Made by a program: the position numbers and the translations under genes. Below are positions 46,759 to 57,382 of a DNA stretch of 64,000 nucleotides, piece by piece; within the stretch, counting starts at the first letter, position 1, and the number at the start of each line of letters is the position of its first letter. The DNA lies in NCBI RefSeq assembly GCF_029168945.1, contig NC_083604.1, positions 37,443,686-37,507,685 on the forward strand. The letters run 5' to 3'. This DNA comes from Cannabis sativa. Its lineage: Eukaryota; Streptophyta; Magnoliopsida; Rosales; Cannabaceae. The notes beneath the pieces are model-generated. The model saw nothing but the letters and a program-made list of their open reading frames with translations. It made no database searches and had not been told where the DNA came from.

Positions 46759-48613
46759 ATAAAACTCTATTTCAATGTAATCCAGATTATTCAATATCAA
46801 TAAAGTAACATAAGTATTTTTCATTCATTTGTGTATGTTTTGGTTCACTTAATCAATTGTTTGTCTATTTGATTTATAAATTCATCCAAACCCCTTTCAC
46901 ATACTTGATCATGTTTATTGTGTTGTCAACACAGTGGAAAGTAAACATGACTATGTGAATAAAGTATTCCTAGATTTATCAGAACACTGGGTTTTACTGA
47001 TATGACAATCTACAACAGAGTTTACTTGCATTTGGAGAAATGTTATGTTCTTTCCAGAACATAGGTTAAAGTAAAGCTCAGGTTGGATGCATGGAGTATG
47101 CATTGGAATGGACCGATATTGAACTTTGAAATAGATTTATGAAACTTACCGTAAATATCTATTCAATTCAATATCACTAAGTTGATCCTAGATCACATGA
47201 TCGAGATCCTGATATGGTTAGGCTCAATCTCAAGAGTGTTATTCGTGTTCTTTGATTTGTTAGTTAAGCCTAATTTTTGGTCAGGGTAATACATACATTT
47301 TGGGAACACAGTAGTACGATTGAGTGGGAGCGCTAACATAAATATGGAATCTATAGCTTCTATCTGGCGAATAGTAAGCAAAGGGTGATTTCCTTCGAGC
47401 TTAACCAAACGAGATAAATGATTGAGTGCTCATTTCACTTAGTTGAAATATCATTTATACAGGGTTAAGTGTTTTAAGGACAAAATACATTGTAGGGTGT
47501 TATGGTATTTAGTCCCTTTACAGTGTAAATCATCCATATAGAGGATCATTGATCACATTAGGATTATAACAATGGATAACTAATGATGTGTCTATATGGT
47601 GGAACATATAGAGCATTCTATATACTGAGAGTGCAATTCTGAGTTCTATGTGTGGATTCAACGAAGAATTAATAAGTCAGTGAATTTAAGTAGTAAATTC
47701 TAGATCTGCTTATTGGAAGCTCGGATATATAGACCCATGGTCCCCCCACTAGTTGAGATAATATTACTTGTAAGACTCATTTAATTGATTTTAATTAATC
47801 AATTATAATTCTCAAGATAGACTCTGTCTATTTGAGAATTTATCACTTATTAAGGGCAAAATAGTAAATAGAGATTTTGAAGGGCATATTTATTAATTAG
47901 GAAAATTTAATTAGTTTTATTATTAATAAAATAAATGACAATATATTATTTGATAATTAATTTTAATTATTAAATAATTAGATTTGACATTTATGTGGTT
48001 GAACAAAAGAATTGGCAGTTTTTGACAAAACAGGAAACTATCAATGTAGGAAAAGGAAAGTTGGAAAAGTGGCAAGCCTTGTTTCCACAATGCCTAGGCC
48101 GGCCACTTAAGCTTCCTTTTCTCTTTGGTTTTTTCAATTTTAAATGTCAATTAATTCAATCATAGCCCTGTGTGGTCTTCTATAAATAGAAGGCAAAGGC
48201 TTCAGTTTTCAACAACACATTCACAACATTATTCTGACAGAATTTTCTCTCTGAAAATTCTCTCTGAGCCGCCACCCTCTCTCTCTATTCCTTCACTGTT
48301 TCGAAATTTATAAGTGTTAGAGTAGTGTCCATACACATCAAGTAATACCTCAATCATAGTGAGAAAGGCTGTGTAGAATTCAGAAACAACAAAGAAGGAC
48401 TATCGGGCTCAGATCTTGATTATACTCTGCTACAGAAAGGAATCAAGGGTTAGAGATCTGAGTGGGAGGAGACATATATTCCGCTGCACCCAATGTAAGA
48501 TTTCTGATACTTTTATGTGTTTAATTTTCCTTCGTTTTAGAAGTTCATATTTAGGTTGTTAAATCAACATACTTGTGAGTAGATCTAAGTTCCTGGTAAA
48601 ATAACTTCCAACA
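46752..48613 (+). repeat. TE-H 3' LTR lacking its first bases
   Basis: Begins at GCCCTAAATAAAAC, which is about base 14 of the 5' LTR, directly after integrase sequence GAAGTTGCAAA. The remainder matches the 5' LTR with few changes. GGCCGGCC at about 48106, CTATAAATAG near 48180. Confidence 0.93.
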
Positions 48614-50403
48614 ATAAGTCCTTCTAATGTTCCATCCTCTTCTACTCAAGTAGAGGATAATCCCACTTCCTCGGTTGAACCTTTACAAGTTGATACAACT
48701 GAGAGAACTACCACTCAAGTTCCTTTTCAGAAGGTCACCGCTCCTCGTCGTAGTGGGAGGGTTTCTACTAAACCATCTCGTTATGGTCTGGATGGCGAAA
48801 TCAATATGGTCGTTAGTGACAGTATTGATGACGACCCATTAACCTATAAACATGCAATGGCAAGTCCCGAACAGAAACAATGGTCAACCTACTTGGATTC
48901 AGAACTGGATTCCATGAAAAAGAACAAAGTCTGGGAGTACGTAGACGCACCCGATGACTATCGTCCAATCGAATGTAAGTGGGTCTAGAAGAAGAAAAGA
49001 GGCACTGGAGGCGAAGTCGAAACTTTTAAAGCTAGACTGGTCGCTAAGGGTTACACCCAAAGAGAAGGCGTGGACTATGAGGAAACTTTTAGTCCAGTTG
49101 CCATGCTTAAATCCATCCTAATTCTTCTCTCCATAGTTGCTGCTTTTAATTATGAAATCTGGCAAATGGATGTCATGACAGCCTTCCTTAACGGAATTCT
49201 TGAAGAAACCATCTATATGGAGCAACCAGAAGGCTATGTTCTTCCAGGGCAGGAAAAGAAAATTTGCAAACTCAATAGGTCCATTTATGGACTTAAGCAA
49301 GCTTCTCGCTCCTGGAACAAAGTGTTTGATGAAATCATCAAGACCTACGGTTTTCTTCAGGATGAAGATGAACCTTGTGTTTACCAACTCAAGGAAAACC
49401 AAGTGGTAGTCTTCCTGGTCCTTTATGTTGATGACATTTTGATTATTGGCAACAATATCAAGAAAATGACTGACATCAAGGAATGGCTTGACACTCAATT
49501 CAAAATGAAGGATTTGGGTGAAGCTGCATATGTTTTCGGCATTCAGATTATCAGAAACCGGAAGAACAGATGCCTTGCTCTCTCTCTCAAACAACTTACA
49601 TAGATAAGGTTTTAGAGAGATTCTCAATGACCAACAGCAAAGGGGCAACAATGCCTTCTAGATTTGGTATCCGTCTATCTAAGGAACAGTGTCCCACTGA
49701 TCCTCAAGAGATAGAGGATATGAGAAGGGTTCCTCATGCTTCAGCAGTTGGGAGTCTAATGTATGCAATGTTATGTACTAGACCTGACATCTGCTATACA
49801 GTAGGAATTGTGAGCAGGTATCAGACAAATCCAAGACAAGAACATTGGAATCTTGTTAAGCATATCTTGAAGTACTTAAAAAGTACAAGGCAATTCGTGT
49901 TAGTCTACAAGGGTGGTGCTTTAAATCCCGTAGGCTATACCGATTCAAATTTCCAGGCATGTCTTGATGATAGGAAATCTACATTTGGGATGCTGTTTAC
50001 TCTTGGGGATGGAGCAGTGGTTTGGAGAAGTGCTAAACAAACCACAATTTCAGACTCTACCATGGAGGTAGAATACATAGCTGCTGCAGAGGCTGCTAAA
50101 GAGCTTGTCTAGCTTAGAAAGTTCTTCACAGGACTTGGTGTTGTTCCTGAAATGGAAAAACCACTGGTTTTGCTTTGTGATGACACTGGAGCCATAGCCA
50201 ACAGTAAAGAGCCTCGAAGCCACAAGAGAAGCAAACATATAGAAAGGAAATATCACATCATCAGAGAGTATGTGGCAAGAGGGGATGTACTGGAGGAGAA
50301 AGTGGACACAGAGGACAACCTAGCTCATCCATTCACCAAAGTTTTGGCAGGAACTCCATTTGAAAAGCATCATCAGAATTTAGGATTAATTGAAATGTAC
50401 TGA
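48614..50403 (+). pseudogene. pol: TE-F hinge, reverse transcriptase and RNase H
   Basis: Resumes in frame at the target duplication. APRRSGRVSTKP hinge, then KVWEYVDAPDDYRPIECKWV and a stop (TAG 48986-48988). RT follows: ARLVAKGYTQREGVDYEETFSPVA, WQMDVMTAFLNG, KLNRSIYGLKQASRSWN and the active site LYVDDILIIG near 49425. A frameshift in a CT repeat near 49585 shifts to TYIDKVLERFSM. RNase H shows SLMYAMLCTRPDI, GYTDSNFQA and STMEVEYIAAAEAAKELV with a stop at 50110-50112. It finishes with GAIANSKEPRSHKRSKHIERKYH and DNLAHPFTK to 50403. Full domain order but inactive. Confidence 0.9.
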
Positions 50404-50415
50404 TTGTTTATATTA

Positions 50416-50430
50416 GTGCAAGTGGGAGTT
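50416..50430 (+). other. TE-F polypurine tract
   Basis: GTGCAAGTGGGAGTT immediately before TGTTGGGCTTTATGCCC. Confidence 0.8.
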
Positions 50431-51501
50431 TGTTGGGCTTTATGCCCTAAATAAAACTCTATTTCAATGTAATCTCTATTAGTTAAATATCAACAAAGAG
50501 ACAGAAGTATTTTCATCACTTGTTTAATGTGTCATTTGGTTCATGTTATCATTTATATGTTTATTTGATTTATAAATTCATCCAAACCCTTATCACATTT
50601 ATGTTCTTGATTATTGTGTTGTCACCACAGTGGAAAGCAATCAAGATTGTGTGATTAAATATATATTCCTAGATTTATCAGTACACAGGGTTTAACTGAT
50701 ATGATAATCTACAACATAGTTTACTCGCACCTTGGATAAGTGCTATGTCCTTTCCAGGGCATTGGTTAAAGTAAAGCTTGGGTTGGATGCATGGAGTATG
50801 CATCGGAAGGGACCGATGTTGAACTTTGAATCAGATATGATAAATTTACCGTAATATCTACTCAATTCAATATCATCTAGTTGATCCTAGATCAAATGAT
50901 CTTAATCCTGACATGGTTAGGTTCGATCTCAAGAGTATTATACATGTTCTTTGATTTGTTAGTTAAGCCTACTTTTTTGGTCAGGGTGATACGTACATTT
51001 TGGGAACATGGTAGTGCAATTGAGTGGGAGTGCTAAACATAGATATGGAATCTATAGCTTCTATCAGGACATAGAAGTGAAATGATGATTTCCTTCGAGT
51101 TTGGCCAAACAAAGATAAATGGTTGAGTACTCATTTCAGTGATTATGTTAGTTCACTGAAATATCATTTATAGGCGGCTAAGTGTTTTAAGGATAAAATA
51201 CATTGAAGGGTGTAACGGTAAATTAATCCATATACAATGTAAATCATCTATATAGGACCATTGATTATTGGGATTATAACAATGGATAACTAATAGCGTA
51301 TCTATATCTTGGTGATACCCTGGTACAGAAAGGATACAAGGGTTAGAGATCTGAGTGAAAGGAGACATTATATTCCGCTGCAACCACTGTAAGGTTCCTG
51401 ATACTTTATGTGTTTATTTCATATCGTTTTAGAAGTTCATATTTAGGATGTTAATAACATACTTGTTAGTAAAGCTAGATCCTGGTAAAATAATTCTAAC
51501 A
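50431..51501 (+). repeat. TE-F 3' LTR with ~0.8-kb internal deletion
   Basis: Matches the 5' LTR up to CGTATCTATATC (about 51309). It then jumps to the segment corresponding to about 36716 (TTGGTGATACCCTG) and continues to the end (TTCTAACA). The lost part includes GGCCGGCC, the TATA box and the AGTGCCC motif, so this LTR has no promoter. ATC is shared at the junction. Confidence 0.88.
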
Positions 51502-51770
51502 TTTCCGCACTAGGTATGGACATTATGAATTTCTAGTTATGTCTTTTGGACTGACCAATGCTCCCGCAGCTTTCATGGATCTGATGAATAGGGTATTCAA
51601 GGATTTCCTCGCTATTTGTGTTATTGTATTTATCGACGACATCCTTGTGTACTTTCAATCAGAAGAGGAGCATGAGCAACATCTTCGGATGGTTCTACAA
51701 CGACTTTGAGAACATAAGTTATTTGCCAAGTTCAAGAAGTGCGAATTTGGGCTATCTTAGATGTCCTTCC
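51502..51770 (+). pseudogene. pol: TE-E Gypsy RT, continuation
   Basis: Takes up where 35047 stopped: [34 protein letters not shown] and the RT active site FIDDILVY near 51638. A stop after MVLQRL is followed by EHKLFAKFKKCEFGL. TE-G then interrupts at 51770. The rest of the element lies outside the window. Confidence 0.88.
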
Positions 51771-53661
51771 TATTGGAATTATTTTACCAGGATCTTAGAT
51801 CTACTCACAAGTATGTTGATTAACATCCTAAATATGAACTTTCTAAAACGATGAAATAAACACATATAAAGTTTAAGAAACCTTACATTGGGTGCAACAG
51901 AATTAAATGACTCCTTCCGTTCAGATCTCTAACCCTTGTATCCTTTCTGTCGCAGAGTATTATCAAGATCTGAACCTGGATCTCTTTCTCTGAATCTTTG
52001 ATGCTGAAACTCCTTTGCTGATGATCTTTCTTCACGATCTTCCTCACTATGATTGAGGTATTGCTTGATGTGTGTGGGCACTACTCTAATCACTAAGGGG
52101 TTTCGAAATTATCAAGGAAGAAGAGAGAGAGAGAGGGTGGCAGCCAAGGTAGAGAGAGAAAGGCTTAGGTTTTCTGAATCAGAAGTGTAATTTTCCTGAA
52201 GCCTTCACTACCTATTTATAGCATTCCACTAGGGTTAGGTTTGAATTATTTGGCATTAAAATAATGAAAATATCAGTTTAAATTGCCTACAAAAGTGGTC
52301 GGCCATGGCTTATTGGGTTTGGGCCTTGCTTTTTGCAATTTTGTAGTTGTAACACTTTTGTATCTGATTTTCTCAAAAACCCTAATTTTTTAATTTAACC
52401 ATTTAAATGCCAATTCTAACTATTAAATAACTTTAAATAATTATTAAATAATATTGTCATTTATCATATTTATTAATTGAACCATACAAAGTATCATAAT
52501 TAACAAATATGCCCCTAACAACTCTTTCTTTACAATTTCGCCCTTACTTAGTGAAAATTTCACAAATAGACATAGTCTAATTTGAGAATTATAATTGATT
52601 AATCAAAACCAATTACATGAGTCTTACAAACAATATTATCTCAATTAGTGCGGGGACCATGGGTCTATATAACCGAGCTTCCAATAAGTAGATCAAGAAT
52701 TTAGCACTAAAATTCACTAACTTATTAATTCTTCGTTGAATCCACGCATAGAACTTAGAATTGCACTCTCAGTATATAGAATGCTCTATATGTTCCACCA
52801 TATAGACGCATCATTAGTTATCCATTGTTATAATCCTAATGTGATCAATGATCCTCTATATGAATGATCTACACTGTAAAGGGATTAGATTACCGTAACA
52901 CCCTACTATGTATTTTATCCTTAAAACACTTGACCCCATATAAATGATATTTCAGCTTATGTGAAATGAGTACTCCACCATTTATGTTCGTTTGCTCAAG
53001 CTCGAAGGAGATCATCCTTTGCTTACTATTCGCCAGATAGAAGCTATAGATTCCATGTTTATGCTAGCGCTCCCACTCAATTGCACTATCGTGTTCCCAA
53101 AATGTACGTATCACCCTGACCTAAAAGTAGGCTTAACTAACAAATCAAAGAACACGAATAGCCTTTCAAGATTGAGCCTAATCATAACTGGATTAAGAAC
53201 ATTTGATCTAAGATCAACTTGGCGATATTGACTTGAATAGATTTTACGGTAAGTTTAATTAAATCTAAGTCAAAGTTCAATATCGGTCCCTTCCGATGCA
53301 TACTCCATGGATCCAACCTGAGCTTTACTTTAACCAATGTTCTGGAAAGAACATAGCATTTCTTCAAATGCAAGTAAACTCTTGTTGTAGATCATCATAT
53401 CAGTAAAACCCCTGTGTCTGATAAATCTAGGAAACTTTATTCACATAGTCATGTTTACTTTCCAATGTGATGACAACACAATAAACAGGATCAAGTATGT
53501 GAAAAGGGTTTAAGATGAATTTATAAATCAAATAGACAAGCAATTGATAAAGTGAACCAAAACATATACAAATGAATGAAAAATACTTCTGTTTCTTTAT
53601 TGATGTTGAATAAAATAGATTACATTGAAATGGAGTTTTATTTAGGGCATAAAACCCAACA
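51771..53661 (-). repeat. TE-G 3' LTR (1,891 bp)
   Basis: On the minus strand it begins TGTTGGGTTTTATGCCC and ends AATTCCAATA (CA mutated). Carries GGCCGACC instead of GGCCGGCC (about 52298), CTATAAATAG (plus-strand 52212-52221) and the complement of AGTGCCCACACACATCAAG at about 52064-52082. Confidence 0.9.
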
Positions 53662-53675
53662 AACTCCCACTTGCA
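53662..53675 (-). other. TE-G polypurine tract
   Basis: Plus-strand AACTCCCACTTGCAC, the complement of the GTGCAAGTGGGAGTT tract of TE-C, D and F. Confidence 0.8.
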
Positions 53676-53690
53676 CTAATATAAAACTAA

Positions 53691-55621
53691 TCAGTACATA
53701 TCAATTAATCCTAAATTCTGACGGTGCTTTTCAAATGCTGTCACGGCCAAGACTTTGGTAAATGGATCAGCTAGGTTGTCCTCTGTGTCAACTTTCTCAA
53801 CTAGTACATCCCCTCTTGCCACGTATTCTCTGATAATGTGATACTTCCTTTCAATGTGTTTGCTTCTCTTGTGGCTTCGAGGTTCTTTACTGTTTGCTAT
53901 TGCTCCATTGTTATCACAAAGTAAGACCAGAGGCTTCTCCATTCCAGGAACAACACCTATACTGGTGAAGAACTTTCTTAGCCAGACAAGTTCTTTAGCA
54001 GCTTCGGCTGCAGCTATGTATTCAGTTTCCATAGTTGAGTCCGATATCGCGGTTTGTTAGCACTTCTCCAAACCACTGCTCCACCCCCAAGAGTAAACAC
54101 CATCCCAGATGTAGATTTCCTGTCTTCAAGACTTGCCTGGAAATCTGAATCAGTGTAGCCTATGGGATTTAAAGCACCACCCTTGTAGACTAACACAAGA
54201 TTCCTTGTACTCTTCAAGTTCTTCAGAATATACTTAACTGCATTCCAATGTTCATGTCCTGGATTAGACTGATACTTGCTCACGATTCCCACTGCATAAC
54301 AAATGTCAGGTCTAGTGCATAACATTGCATACATTAGACTTCCAACTGCAGAGGCATAGGGAATTTTCGCCATGTCCTCTATCTCTTGAGGATCAGTCGG
54401 AGACTGTTCCTTAGATAGACGAATACCATATCTAGAAGGCATGTTTGCCCCATTGGTGTTGTTCATGGAGAATCTCTCTAAGACTTTGTCTATGTAAGTT
54501 GTTTGAGAGAGAGCAAGAGATCTGTTCTTCTGGTTTCTAATAATTTGAATACCAAGAACATAGGCTGCTTCACCCAAATCTTTCATATCGAATTGAGTGT
54601 TGAGCCATTCCTTGATGTGAGTCATTTTCTTGACATTGTTTCCAATAATCAAAATGTCATCAACATAAAGGACCAAGAATACTACTATTTGGTCTTCCTT
54701 GAGTTGGTAAACACAAGGTTCATCTTCATTCTAAAGAAAGCCGTAGGTCTTGATTATTTCATCAAACCTTTTGTTCCATGAGCGAGAAGCTTGCTTAAGT
54801 CCATAGATAGACCTCTTTAATTTGCAAACTTTCTTTTCCTGCCCAGGAAGAACATAACCTTCTGGTTGCTCCATATAGATGGTTTCTTCAAGTACCCCAT
54901 TAAGGAAGGCAACCTTGACATCCATTTGCCAAATTTCATAATCGAAAGCAGCAGCTATGGAGAGAAGAATTCGGATGGATTTGATCATGCCAACAGGACT
55001 AAAAGTTTCCTCATAGTCCACGCCTTCTCTTTGGGTATAACCCTTCGCTACAAGTCTAGCTTTAAAAGTTTCGACTTCGCCTCCAGCTCCTCTTTTCTTC
55101 TTGTAAACCCACTTGCATCCTATCGGATGATAGTCGTCAGGTGCATCTACATATTCCCAGACTTTGTTCTTTTTCATGGAATCCATTTCTGAATCCATGT
55201 CGGCCGACCATCGTTTCCGTTGCGGACTAGCCATTGCCTATTTATAGGTTAATGGATCGTCTTCAATACCGTCACCTACGACCATATTGATTTCACCATC
55301 CAAGCCATAACGAGCAGGTTTTGTTGAAACCCTCCCACTACGACGAGGTACGGTGGTCTTCTGAACAGAAACTTTAGTAGTAGATTTCTCAGTTTGTTCA
55401 ACTGAGGGAGTGGGATTGTCTTCTTCACGAGTGGAAGAGGACGGAACATTGGAAGGACTTATATCTGATAGCAATTCCTCTAGAACAACTTTACTTTTCG
55501 GTTTGTAGTCTTTAATATAGTTCTCTTCAAGGAAAGTAGCATTTGTAGAAACAAACACTTTGTTATCCTTGTGACTATAAAATAGTCCACCCCTAGTCTC
55601 TTTAGAATTTCCGACAAACAT
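53691..55621 (-). pseudogene. pol: TE-G hinge, reverse transcriptase and RNase H
   Basis: From high to low coordinates: TRGGLFYSHKDNK, then VPRRSGRVSTKPARY hinge and a stop (55235-55237). RT has KVWEYVDAPDDYHPIGCKWVYKKK, ARLVAKGYTQREGVDYEETFSP and WQMDVKVAFLNG. A stop sits after KTYGFL (near 54731), then the active site LYVDDILIIG near 54660. RNase H has SLMYAMLCTRPDI and GYTDSDFQAS, a frameshift near 54040, then EYIAAAEAAKELVWL, GAIANSKEPRSH and DNLADPFTK ending LGLIDMY at 53691. RT and RNase H motifs are well kept; two stops and one frameshift inactivate it. Confidence 0.9.
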
Positions 55622-55683
55622 GCATACTTCGGTACGAGATTCAAGTTTGCCTTCTTTCTTTCTTAAGACATGAGCAGGGCACC

Positions 55684-56850
55684 CTAAATTCTGTAGTGGC
55701 GTAAACTAGGTGTACGACCATTCCAAAGTTCGACGGGTGTCTTAGGGATTGCTTTAGATGGAACAACATTTAAAATGTCATTTGCCATCTGTATAGCATA
55801 TCCCCAGAAGGACGTAGACAGAGTTGAATAACTCAGCATAGACCTAACCATTTCCAAAAGAGTGCGATTTCTTCTTTCTGCAATTCCATTTTGTTGTGGA
55901 GTGCTTGGGGCAGTATATTGGGATTCAATTCCAAGTTCAATTAAATGATCTTTGAACTGCATATCCATATATTATCCACCCCTATCAGTTCGCAAGATCT
56001 TTAATGATTTACCTAATTGGTTTTGGGCCAAAGCATGAAATTCTTGAAAGTTTTCAAACATTTCAGATTTCTTTTGCATTAGGTAAAGAAAACTGTATCT
56101 AGAGAAATCGTCAATGAAAGTGACAAAATACTCATAACCACATCGGGCTTTGACATTCAAAGGTCCGCAGACATTTGAATGTACTAACCCTAGGGGCATT
56201 TTGGTACGCTCTCCTTTTGCAGAGAAAGAACGTTTAGTCATTTTTCCTTCTAGGCAGGACTCGCATACTGGCAGTTCACCTAAGACGACATTTTTCAATG
56301 GACCGTCTTTGGTGAGCCTATTGAGTCTATCAAAGCCTATATGACCTAAATGTAAATGCCATAGATAAGTTTGATCATCAATATCAATCTCTTTTCTTTT
56401 TAGGTTTCTAGGTTTAGCTACATTGAAAAGTTCACTACTTAGTGAGATTTGATTATTCGGTCTTAAAACGTAAAGCCCTTGTTCCATTGTAGCAACACAT
56501 ATTTGAAATCCATTACGAGAAATTGTACAATTTGTACTCGAAAAATTCAATATATAATATTGTGTTTGCAAACATGAGACACTAATCAAGTTTCTACTAA
56601 AGTTTGGAATAAATAAAACATTTTCTAAAATTAAAAATCTTTGTTGAAACTTGATGCGGGCTTTTCCTCTAGCTTTGACCGATACTAATTCGCCATTGCC
56701 AACTTTAAGCTTTAACTCTTCTGGAAGCAGATTTTCCCAAGTTTCAAGCAACTGCAGTGAAGAATATACATGGTTAGTAGACCCAGAATCAACAATCCAG
56801 AGGATTTGTCGTTCTCTAAAACACATGATTCAAAGACAAAAGCATTACCT
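55684..56850 (-). pseudogene. pol: TE-G protease and integrase
   Basis: In one frame: WIVDSGSTNHV (protease active site), LKVGNGELVSV, FIPNFSRNLISVSCL. Integrase follows with YLWHLHLGHIGFD (HHCC start), PVCESCLEGKMTKRSF and ILRTDRGG, where a stop replaces the following glutamate (55969-55971). The frame continues with MDMQFKDHL, NGIAERRNRTLLEM (catalytic E) and SFWGYAIQMA until a stop after SLRHYRI at 55684-55686. There a frameshift links to the hinge ORF. Confidence 0.9.
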
Positions 56851-56863
56851 TCGTTTGAATTGT

Positions 56864-57322
56864 TTAGAAGCCTGGGACATGGTTCTTTATGATGTCCCTT
56901 TCATTACAATTCGAACATAGAAGATTATGTCTGATAATTGTAATTGAAGAAGCAGCTTTGCTAGATCCTTCATACCTAGTCCTTTTCCTCTGATTATGAA
57001 TTGCAAACCCAGGGGGATCTATTGCAATCAGATTCCGTTCATGGGCTCGTAATTCTGCTTCGAGCTTGTCCATGTCGGAGGAGTTGGAATTGTTGATCAT
57101 GTAAGAGATAACATATTCATTATACTCCGAAGGAAGACTATTAAGGATGAGTTGGACCCATTGTTCTCTTGATAAATCAATTCCCACTAGATTTGCCTTT
57201 TGGAACTTCAGATTCATCATCAACAGGTGCGAGTTTATGCAACTACCAGGATGCATTTTCACACTATAGAGTTCTTTTCCTAAGATATTAACTAGGAGAG
57301 GATCGGGGTGAGGGTTATTAAT
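56864..57322 (-). pseudogene. gag: TE-G gag, start codon lost
   Basis: The codon aligned with the TE-H start is ATT (57320-57322) instead of ATG, with the following NNPHPDPLL conserved. An upstream in-frame ATG at 57382 lies in leader sequence. Capsid motifs SHLLMMNLKFQKANLVGI and LILNSLPSEYNEY, then LEAELRAHERNLI. The zinc knuckle begins CSNCNE and breaks by frameshift. BARE-2-type elements are known to lack the gag start codon, a suggestive parallel. Confidence 0.8.
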
Positions 57323-57382
57323 AATGACACTACAACACATCAATAAAACAAAAGTAAGGTTTTGGCTCATAAATTCATACAC

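Larger units (their letters stand above)
41597..48613 (+). mobile_element. TE-H: Angela/BARE-like Copia inserted in TE-F, perfect ATAAG duplication
   Basis: Flanked by ATAAG at 41592-41596 and 48614-48618; excision restores the TE-F pol frame. 5' LTR 41597-43471 begins TGTTGGATTTTATGCCC. The 3' LTR (46752-48613) lacks its first 13 or so bases because a deletion fuses integrase directly to it. RT, RNase H and purine tract are gone. LTRs are otherwise nearly identical. Since the target duplication is intact, the deletion arose after insertion or was already carried by the RNA template. Confidence 0.95.
35048..51501 (+). mobile_element. TE-F: Angela/BARE-like Copia inserted in TE-E, itself split by TE-H
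   Basis: 5' LTR 35048-36911 (starts TATTGGGC, the TG mutated) and 3' LTR 50431-51501 (starts TGTTGGGC). Flanks TTTTC and, allowing for the terminal A, ATTTC differ by one base. The Gypsy RT of TE-E breaks before and resumes after the element, which proves the nesting. Own sequence is 35048-41596 plus 48614-51501. It carries a gag fragment and a damaged but complete order of protease, integrase, RT and RNase H. Confidence 0.9.

Noticed and set aside
49118..49651. 177-codon minus-strand frame
   Set aside because: Antisense of the TE-F reverse transcriptase.
54503..55192. Plus-strand frames over the TE-G reverse transcriptase
   Set aside because: Shadows of minus-strand pol, which has the YVDD site.
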